Source: Pseudomonadota bacterium
GTDB taxonomy: Bacteria; Pseudomonadota; Alphaproteobacteria; Rhodospirillales; Casp-alpha2
Length of the DNA: 5,839 nucleotides
Direction: 5' to 3'
Assembly: GCA_027620395.1 (NCBI GenBank)
Contig: JAQBZY010000113.1
Coordinates: forward strand, 1 to 5,839
In this document: piece by piece, positions 1-5,839 of the stretch
Position numbering within the stretch: position 1 is the stretch's first letter
Layout of the letters: every line of letters starts with the position of its first letter
Made by a program: the position numbers and the translations under genes
Notes under the pieces: generated by a model
Told to the model about the DNA's origin: nothing
The model's database searches: none
What the model saw: only the letters and a program-made list of their open reading frames with translations

Positions 1-20
1 TCAAGCGTATGAATAGCCCC

Positions 21-26
21 GGAGGT
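21..26 (+). promoter_or_regulatory. Shine-Dalgarno site of the amidotransferase gene
   Basis: A full GGAGGT stands six to seven bases before the ATG at 32. It is the strongest ribosome binding site in the window. It fixes the start at the Met-Cys that gives the enzyme its N-terminal cysteine nucleophile. Only 31 bases lie upstream in the window, so no promoter can be judged. Confidence 0.85.
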
Positions 27-31
27 GCGCC

Positions 32-808
32 ATGTGCCGTTGGATGACTTATATCGGCGAGCCGGTATTTCTCGACAGCCTGCTGTTCGAGCCTGAGAAT
101 TCGTTGATCCGGCAAAGCCAACACGCCAATTATTCGGCCATCACCACCAATGGCGATGGCTTCGGCGTCGGTTGGTACGGCGGCCGCCAGACACCTGGTC
201 TTTACCGGGAAGTCCTACCGGCCTGGAACGACTTCAATCTCCGCAACCTGGCGCATCAGCTTTCATCGGAGTTTTTCTTCGCGCACGTTCGCGCCTCGAC
301 CGGCACCGAGACATCATGTGCCAACTGCCATCCGTTTCGGTCCGGTAAATGGCTGTTCATGCACAACGGCGTCATCGGCGGCTATCAGAAAATTCGCCGC
401 GACTTGGAGCGGTTGATTCCCGACAGCCATTACCATAACCGCACCGGCACCACGGATAGCGAGTTGTTCTTTAATTTGATGTTCGGCTTCGGGATCGAGG
501 ACGATCCGGCGCAGGCGTTTTCCGAAACCATCGGCGCCATCCTCAAAGTGATGAAACAATCTGGCGTCGACGAGCCGTTTCGGATGACGGCGGCGCTCGC
601 CGACGGGCACACGCTCTATGCGCTCAGGTATTCAAGCAATCCCGAGCCGCCGTCGTTGTTCTGGTGGCCAAGCCGCGAGCGGCTATTGATCGTCTCCGAG
701 CCCTTGGATGCCGATGGCGAGCATTGGCGCGAAGTGCCGGAGTCGCATATGTTGGTTTCCGAGGGGCATGGCGATACGGCGGTTCTGCCGTTTCACGTCG
801 CTGCCTGA
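32..808 (+). CDS. Class II glutamine amidotransferase family protein (YafJ/EgtC-like)
   Basis: A complete 258-residue protein of the class II (Ntn-hydrolase) glutamine amidotransferase family. The sequence begins Met-Cys-Arg-Trp; in this family Met is removed and Cys2 becomes the nucleophile that releases ammonia from an amide or cleaves a gamma-glutamyl bond. Family motifs occur in order: NGDGFGVGWY at 40-49, HVRAST at 85-90, the N-C-H-P-F stretch at 98-102, FMHNGVIGGY at 109-118 and GTTDSE at 139-144. The length suits stand-alone members such as YafJ and EgtC. No synthase domain is fused, so the acceptor or substrate is unknown. It lacks a signal peptide and membrane segments and should be cytoplasmic. 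EgtC of ergothioneine synthesis belongs to the same fold, but no egtB or egtD is nearby, so that role is unsupported. It converges on chrA with an 8-base gap and has no visible functional partner. The family call is secure; the reaction is not known. Confidence 0.93.
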   Translation: MCRWMTYIGEPVFLDSLLFEPENSLIRQSQHANYSAITTNGDGFGVGWYGGRQTPGLYREVLPAWNDFNLRNLAHQLSSEFFFAHVRASTGTETSCANCHPFRSGKWLFMHNGVIGGYQKIRRDLERLIPDSHYHNRTGTTDSELFFNLMFGFGIEDDPAQAFSETIGAILKVMKQSGVDEPFRMTAALADGHTLYALRYSSNPEPPSLFWWPSRERLLIVSEPLDADGEHWREVPESHMLVSEGHGDTAVLPFHVAA

Positions 809-816
809 ACTCCGGC

Positions 817-2118
817 TCAGCCGATCAGCATGCCGGCGGCACCAACGACGGCACCCAATCCGACCAGGGCTGGCACGCCGATCCGACCCTTGATCAGCAG
901 CGCGAACGCCACCAGCATGCCGCCAATGGCGAGCAAATGCGGCGAACCGTCGGGCGCGATCAGGACCGCCTTGCTGAGAAACACCGCCAGATTGAGGATC
1001 ACGCCGACAACGGCGGCGGTGATCGCCGATAGGGCGTTCTTGGCCCAGTCGATTCTCTGCAGCCGCTCGACGTAGGGCGCACCGATCAAAATCAGATAAA
1101 ACGACGGCAGGAACGTGACGTGCGTGGTCAGCAATGCGGCCCAGATGGCGCGGACCAGATTGCCGCCCTCGGTCGCCCAGCCGGCGAAGAAACCGACGTA
1201 GGTGGTGACCATGATCAACGGCCCCGGCGTGGTTTCGGCCAACGCCAGCCCGTCGATCATCTGGGTGCCGCTCATCCAGTGATAGGTGTTGACGGCGGCA
1301 TTGGCGACATAGGGCAGGACCGCGTAGGCGCCGCCGAAGGTAACGAATGCGGCGGAGGTGAAAAGCTCGGCCACATCGGCGAACGGGTTGCGTCCGAGTA
1401 GATGAATGCACAGCACGACTGGCGCGGCCCAAATAACCGCAAAACCAATCGTCAGCAGCACGAAGCGTCCTAGCTCGGCATCGGCGCCACGCTCAGAGCC
1501 GGGGCCGGCGGGGGCGTCGTGGCCGTGACCGCCACCGGCGAGGCAGCCCGGAATCATTCGCGCCAACACGATGCCGAACACGCCGGCGGCAAAGATCACG
1601 ATCGGGAACGGGACCGAGAAGAACTGCAATGCGACGAAGGCCATGGCGGCCAGGACCGGCGGCACCGGCCCCTTGAAGGCGCGTTTGCCGATCCGATAGA
1701 TGGCGGCGGCGACGACCGCCATCACCACCGGCTTGATGCCGGCGAAGACGGCGCCGACCAGGCCCTGGTCGCCGTGTTGGGCGGCCAGCCAGGCGAGCGC
1801 GATCATCAACACCATGCCGGGCACAAAGAACGCCGTTCCGGCGTAGATTGCGCCCCAGAATCCGTGCAACCGCCAACCGATGTAGGCGGCGAGTTGCTGC
1901 GCCTCCGGTCCCGGCAGCAGCATGCAGTAATTGAGCCCGCGCAGAAATGTGCCCTGATCAATCCAGCGCTTCTTGTCGACGCATTCGGTCTGCATCATGG
2001 CGATCTGGCCGGCCGGGCCGCCGAAGCTCAAAAAGCCGAGCTTGGTCCAATAGACTGCCGCCTCGCCGAAGCTCGGATGTTGCAGAGACTGATTTTCTGA
2101 TTTCGTCGTCGCGTCCAT
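817..2118 (-). CDS. chrA: Chromate transporter ChrA, long two-domain form
   Basis: A complete 433-residue inner-membrane protein of the CHR family, which exports chromate from the cytoplasm and so gives chromate resistance; some members may handle other oxyanions such as sulfate. It is the long form with two homologous halves. The first carries FGGPAGQIA at 32-40 and LLPGPEAQQ at 67-75. The second carries FGGAYAVLPY at 261-270 and TTPGPLIM at 296-303. Several hydrophobic segments are evident, for example near 90-112, 121-141, 154-187, 218-240 and 365-383. A hydrophilic linker with Gly/His residues (GGGHGHDAP, 195-203) separates the halves. The ATG at 2118 is preceded by GAGGG only three bases away, within a longer purine-rich GAGAGTGAGGG run, so the ribosome site is rather close. 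No chrB regulator or other chr gene adjoins it; its own 5' region has possible regulatory repeats. The gene meets the amidotransferase gene tail to tail, with no obvious terminator in the 8 bases between. Family certain; chromate as the true substrate is likely but inferred. Confidence 0.95.
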   Translation of the reverse strand: MDATTKSENQSLQHPSFGEAAVYWTKLGFLSFGGPAGQIAMMQTECVDKKRWIDQGTFLRGLNYCMLLPGPEAQQLAAYIGWRLHGFWGAIYAGTAFFVPGMVLMIALAWLAAQHGDQGLVGAVFAGIKPVVMAVVAAAIYRIGKRAFKGPVPPVLAAMAFVALQFFSVPFPIVIFAAGVFGIVLARMIPGCLAGGGHGHDAPAGPGSERGADAELGRFVLLTIGFAVIWAAPVVLCIHLLGRNPFADVAELFTSAAFVTFGGAYAVLPYVANAAVNTYHWMSGTQMIDGLALAETTPGPLIMVTTYVGFFAGWATEGGNLVRAIWAALLTTHVTFLPSFYLILIGAPYVERLQRIDWAKNALSAITAAVVGVILNLAVFLSKAVLIAPDGSPHLLAIGGMLVAFALLIKGRIGVPALVGLGAVVGAAGMLIG

Positions 2119-2265
2119 GAACCCTCACTCTCGCCCATAATTAGTCATCAGGGACGGTCATTAGTAAGGGCAGCTCTTGGACGCCAAGCGTCTTGGAGTT
2201 ACCGGGCGTCTGCCTTTGGCCCGATGATGTGAGAATATACGCCGCCGCTCGAACGCGCAACAATC
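2119..2265 (-). promoter_or_regulatory. chrA upstream region with possible promoter and operator-like repeats
   Basis: No gene is visible here. On the minus strand, a TATATT (2239-2234) follows TTGTTG (2263-2258) with an 18-base spacer, a fair -10 with a weak -35. Transcription from it would give a chrA leader of about 110 bases. The leader can fold: CTTGG/CCAAG (2176-2180 with 2184-2188) or, exclusively, GACGC/GCGTC (2180-2184 with 2188-2192), and CGGGC/GCCCG (2203-2207 with 2219-2223). Nearer the gene, ATTAGT occurs twice (2140-2145 and 2160-2165), exactly 20 bases apart, about two helical turns, as an operator half-site pair might be. An AT-rich TAATTA near 2138-2143 could be an alternative -10. 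All of this is pattern reading; no known regulator motif is recognised. Confidence 0.3.
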
Positions 2266-2350
2266 CCCATCCTGACGGGCGGTGGTCTCATCCTAGCATT
2301 CCGCCCGCTTCGCGCACGAGACGGCCGGAAACTGGCCTCCTCAGGATGGG
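2266..2350. repeat. Degenerate palindromic repeat element A with 10-base inverted ends
   Basis: An 85-base element bounded by perfect inverted ends, CCCATCCTGA (2266-2275) and TCAGGATGGG (2341-2350). Inside, CGGGCGG (2276-2282) pairs perfectly with CCGCCCG (2301-2307), and GGCC...GGCC can form a small hairpin at 2323-2337, so the whole could fold as a branched cruciform or RNA. Read on the minus strand, 2350 to 2287 follows the same plan as element B: CATCCTGAGGAG, a short GC hairpin, GTCTCG and AGGATGAG. It differs by an extra block of about 22 bases (2295-2316) between the last two. It looks like a mosaic or decayed copy of the same repeat family. Its left end lies next to the possible chrA -35 box. 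Confidence 0.6.
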
Positions 2351-2370
2351 ACGTTTATTTGCTTATTCTT

Positions 2371-2413
2371 CCTCATCCTGAGGAGCCCGCAAAGCGGGCG
2401 TCTCGAAGGATGA
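2371..2413. repeat. Intergenic palindromic repeat element B (Rhizobiales REP-like)
   Basis: A 43-base imperfect palindrome. Outer arms TCATCCT (2373-2379) and AGGATGA (2407-2413) enclose a strong central hairpin, GCCCGC-AAA-GCGGGC (2385-2399), with GAGGA and GTCTCGA between them. This layout is one I recall as a high-copy intergenic repeat in Bradyrhizobium and Rhodopseudomonas chromosomes; that is memory, not a search. It ends 16 bases from the stop codon of the FAD-linked dehydrogenase gene, so on the minus strand it would be transcribed just downstream of that gene. There it may protect the 3' end of the mRNA or slow polymerase. No T-run follows the stem on that strand, so it is not a typical intrinsic terminator. 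Confidence 0.8.
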
Positions 2414-2429
2414 TTTGATATCGCTCGCT

Positions 2430-3881
<1,452 letters not shown>

Positions 3882-3904
3882 CGTTCAAGCGCTGTCGGCG
3901 GCGA

Positions 3905-4870
3905 CTATCGCGTCGCACCGCGGCGGAGCCGATCATTGATGGCGCGGCCGAGCCCATGCTCGGGAATGGCGGCGACGGCGATGGCAGTGGCGCTCCGTTG
4001 ATCGAGTTGGTGCAGATACTGGAACAAATTCGCCGCCGCTTCGATCAGATCGGCCTTGGGCGAGAGGTTGAGCCCTGGAGTCGCCTCGACGGAGCCGAAG
4101 CCCAGAAACACCTCGCCCGGCTCCGCTCGCCGTGCCTCCAACCGGAGCGGCGTTGCCGGCGCGTAATGCCGGCTCAACATGCCGGGCGATTTCGGCGCTA
4201 GGTCATCGTTGCCGGCAATGGCGAGCCGGCCGATCACGGCCTCGATGTCTTCCGACGCGACGCCGCCCGGGCGCAGCAGCGTCGGCGTCTCTGTCGACAA
4301 ATCGACGACGGTGCTCTCGAGCCCGACCGCGCAGGGGCCGCCATCCAGGATCAACGCCGGTCCGCCGTCGTCCGGGCCCGGCAACGACGTTTGAACGTGC
4401 GCCGCTCGGGTCGGACTGATGCCGCCGGAGCGGTTAGCGCTTGGTGCCGCGATGGGCAAGCCGCAGGCCGTCAACAATTGCCGGGCCGCGGCACTTGCTG
4501 GCACCCGAACCGCGACGGTCGATAGCCCGGCGCTGGTCAAAGATGAAATGCCGGCGTCTGAGCGAGCCGGCAACACCAGGCTGAGTGGCCCCGGCCACAA
4601 GGTGGCGGCGAGCTTATCGGCCAAGGGATTGAACGCCGCGGTGCGGCGGGCGGCCGCGAGATCGGCGACATGGACAATCAGGGGATTGATACTCGGCCGG
4701 CCTTTGGCGGCGAAGATGCGGGCCACGGCCTCGCCGTTGGTGGCATCACCACCAAGTCCGTAAACGGTTTCGGTCGGAAAGGCGACCAGGCCACCGGCAG
4801 CCAGAATTTTCGCCGCCTTTTCGATGCTGGCGTCGGACAACGGCTCGATCGGTGCTTTGTTGGGAGTCAC
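3905..4870 (-). CDS. tsaC: L-threonylcarbamoyladenylate synthase, two-domain Sua5 type
   Basis: A 321-residue cytoplasmic enzyme that makes threonylcarbamoyl-AMP from threonine, bicarbonate and ATP, the first step of t6A formation at position 37 of tRNAs reading ANN codons; the TsaBDE-type machinery then transfers the group. The YrdC-type domain occupies about 10-205: FPTETVYGLGGDA (31-43), KGRPSINPL (56-64), VAVRVP (119-124), APSANRSGGISPT (142-154), GLESTVVDL (183-191) and LLRPGG (198-203). SPGMLSRHYAP (228-238) opens the C-terminal Sua5 domain, making this the Sua5/YwlC form rather than the short E. coli TsaC. The start is GTG at 4870: the family similarity begins just after it and it overlaps the cysQ stop as GTGA. 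The open frame runs on to 5200, but that part is the antisense-free alternative frame of cysQ and resembles nothing. No Shine-Dalgarno precedes the GTG, so translation probably relies on coupling to cysQ. Confidence 0.95.
   Translation of the reverse strand: MTPNKAPIEPLSDASIEKAAKILAAGGLVAFPTETVYGLGGDATNGEAVARIFAAKGRPSINPLIVHVADLAAARRTAAFNPLADKLAATLWPGPLSLVLPARSDAGISSLTSAGLSTVAVRVPASAAARQLLTACGLPIAAPSANRSGGISPTRAAHVQTSLPGPDDGGPALILDGGPCAVGLESTVVDLSTETPTLLRPGGVASEDIEAVIGRLAIAGNDDLAPKSPGMLSRHYAPATPLRLEARRAEPGEVFLGFGSVEATPGLNLSPKADLIEAAANLFQYLHQLDQRSATAIAVAAIPEHGLGRAINDRLRRGATR
4867..4870 (-). other. GTGA stop-start overlap of cysQ and tsaC
   Basis: On the minus strand the GTG start of tsaC and the TGA stop of cysQ share the four bases GTGA. 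Such overlaps are typical of translationally coupled operon genes. The bases before it (cgtccccaacccgca) offer no ribosome binding site, which makes re-initiation by ribosomes finishing cysQ the likely route. Confidence 0.85.
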
Positions 4871-5658
4871 TGCGGGTTGGGGACGCCGGGCCCACGAGCG
4901 ATGAAATGCGGGTTGAGGAAGCGCGGCTTGCCGTATTTGAGCGGGCGGCCGTTGATGGTCACCACCTCGCCGCCGGCATACATCAGAACCGCCTGGCCGG
5001 CGGCGGTGTCCCATTCGCTGGTCGGGCCCAAGCGCGGATAGAGATCGGCCTTGCCCTCGGCGACCCGGCAGAACTTCAAGGACGATCCGGCCGTGAGGCG
5101 GGTAATGACTTTGTAGTGCTTGAGAAAATCCTCGACCTCGGGCGTGGCGTGCGAGCGCGATGCGATCGCCGTGATGCCAGCGCTTGGCGCCGTGCGGCAC
5201 GATATCTGCGTTGCCAACCCAGTGCCGCCATATTGCGCGAACGAGCCGGCTGGCGTCGCCAGATAGGTGTCGTCGCTGACCGGCATGTGCACCACGCCCA
5301 GGACCGGCCTGCCGTTTTCGATCAACGCGATGTTGACGGTGAACTCGCCGTTCCGCGACACGAACTCCTTGGTGCCGTCCAACGGATCGATCAGCCAGAA
5401 CGGCCCACCGGCGACGTTAGGCAATTTTCCTTCTTCGGCGGCTTCCTCGCCGATCATCGGGTAGTCGGTGCCGAAGGTTGCACGGAGGGATTCGACAATC
5501 AGCGCCTCGGCGTCACGGTCGGCGGCGGTGACCGGCGAATTATCGCCCTTCCGCTCGACGTCGAAGTCGGTCTGATAGATGTCCATGATCACCCGGCCGG
5601 CGGCGCGGGCGATTTCTCCGACCTGTTCGGCAAGGCCAATAGTGACATTCAGGACCAT
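4867..5658 (-). CDS. cysQ: 3'(2'),5'-bisphosphate nucleotidase CysQ
   Basis: A 263-residue metal-dependent phosphatase of the inositol monophosphatase superfamily. CysQ removes the 3' phosphate of PAP (and PAPS), giving AMP; this clears the by-product of sulfate assimilation, which otherwise inhibits sulfotransferases, PAPS reductase and exoribonucleases. Metal-binding motifs are complete: MIGEEAAEE (68-76, E71), WLIDPLDGTKEFV (88-100, with D91 and D94) and SEWDTAAGQAVL (214-225, D217). DGTKEF, rather than the DGTTNF of SuhB-type enzymes, favours CysQ. The chosen ATG at 5658 has GGGGA nine bases upstream and gives the family length and N-terminus. In-frame starts at 5700 and 5715 (ATG) and 5724 (TTG) would add 14 to 22 residues without recognisable content. 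It is the first recognised gene of the cysQ-tsaC-dehydrogenase run and may act at the inner face of the membrane or in the cytoplasm. Confidence 0.93.
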   Translation of the reverse strand: MVLNVTIGLAEQVGEIARAAGRVIMDIYQTDFDVERKGDNSPVTAADRDAEALIVESLRATFGTDYPMIGEEAAEEGKLPNVAGGPFWLIDPLDGTKEFVSRNGEFTVNIALIENGRPVLGVVHMPVSDDTYLATPAGSFAQYGGTGLATQISCRTAPSAGITAIASRSHATPEVEDFLKHYKVITRLTAGSSLKFCRVAEGKADLYPRLGPTSEWDTAAGQAVLMYAGGEVVTINGRPLKYGKPRFLNPHFIARGPGVPNPQ

Positions 5659-5733
5659 CTGGGAGGTTCCCCGTGAACTGTGAAGAGCGCCTGGGAACAT
5701 CGCCCTAGGCGCCATGCCTGTCAACGTTCCGGA

Positions 5734-5839
5734 TCAGCTGTCGCACCAGATCGACGCCGGATCGGCGAGGCTCGCGGCATGGATTTTCTCGGAGGTGAAA
5801 CGGTTGGCTTGGAACGATGCAGACCCGTGATCCTGCGCC
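5734..5839 (-). CDS. Possible 3' end of an upstream minus-strand gene, unrecognised
   Basis: One minus-strand frame is open from the window edge to a TGA at 5734-5736, giving 34 residues that end in SLADPASIWCDS. Its third codon positions are mostly G or C (about 26 of 34 by hand count), as in the neighbouring genes, and it would lie 75 bases upstream of cysQ in the same direction. Other frames here are also open for short runs: minus strand to a TAG at 5705-5707, and plus strand 5714-5830. The call is therefore weak. No family is recognised. Confidence 0.18.
   Translation of the reverse strand, partial: AQDHGSASFQANRFTSEKIHAASLADPASIWCDS

Noticed and set aside
32..808. Assigning the amidotransferase as EgtC of ergothioneine synthesis
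   Set aside because: The fold matches, but no other egt gene is present and family motifs do not separate EgtC from YafJ-like proteins by eye.
683..1432. Minus-strand open frame of 249 codons
   Set aside because: Overlaps chrA in another frame and the 3' end of the amidotransferase gene; the Arg-rich product is typical of a shifted frame.
1519..2100. Plus-strand open frame of 193 codons
   Set aside because: Antisense to the first half of chrA; the low-complexity Gly/His/Asp/Arg product is a shadow of the transporter codons.
2385..2399. Central hairpin of repeat B as an intrinsic terminator of the dehydrogenase operon
   Set aside because: The stem is strong, but on the minus strand it is followed by purine-rich sequence, not a T-run; a repeat-family explanation fits better.
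4852..5676. Long plus-strand open frame of 274 codons
   Set aside because: It lies antisense over the whole of cysQ, whose motifs are complete. Its product is rich in Arg, Gly and Asp without family motifs, as GC-rich antisense frames are.
5714..5830. Plus-strand 38-residue frame beginning MPVNVPDQL
   Set aside because: No ribosome binding site and no known small protein; it competes with equally short minus-strand frames over the same bases.
5779..5839. Plus-strand ATG at 5779 open to the window end
   Set aside because: Only 20 codons are visible and no Shine-Dalgarno precedes it. The GGAGGT at 5791 lies after this ATG; the TTG behind it meets a stop within nine codons.

Overview
The window is GC-rich bacterial chromosome. 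Its protein families, its shadow-rich high-GC coding pattern and, above all, a palindromic intergenic repeat (2371-2413) of a type I remember as very common in Bradyrhizobium, Rhodopseudomonas and relatives point to an alphaproteobacterium of the Rhizobiales, probably the Bradyrhizobium group. The genus is inference; no marker gene here settles it.

Layout. A plus-strand gene (32-808) encodes a small class II glutamine amidotransferase-like hydrolase. It converges, with only 8 bases between stop codons, on a minus-strand chromate transporter gene, chrA (817-2118). A 311-base non-coding stretch follows (2119-2429). Its left half is the chrA upstream region, with a possible promoter, a 20-base-spaced direct repeat and short palindromes. 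Its right half holds two palindromic repeat elements facing each other. The rest is a minus-strand run, transcribed from right to left: cysQ (4867-5658, 3'(2'),5'-bisphosphate nucleotidase), tsaC of the two-domain Sua5 type (3905-4870, threonylcarbamoyl-AMP synthase) and an FAD-linked 2-hydroxyacid dehydrogenase (2430-3881). cysQ and tsaC overlap by four bases (GTGA), and the dehydrogenase begins 23 bases after tsaC, so the three look like one operon. The last 180 bases (5659-5839) lie upstream of cysQ and may hold the 3' end of another minus-strand gene.

Function. The genes are housekeeping and metabolic. CysQ removes the PAP left by sulfate assimilation, TsaC/Sua5 makes the activated intermediate for the t6A modification of tRNA, the flavoenzyme probably oxidises a D-2-hydroxyacid, and ChrA exports chromate, an oxyanion that competes with sulfate. 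A sulfate/oxyanion theme could link cysQ and chrA, but they are in separate transcription units and this is speculation. I see no new defence, mobile or biosynthetic system. The most unusual structure is the paired repeat block between chrA and the dehydrogenase gene. The most practical annotation point is the tsaC start: its open frame extends about 110 codons into cysQ, but the real start is a GTG at 4870.
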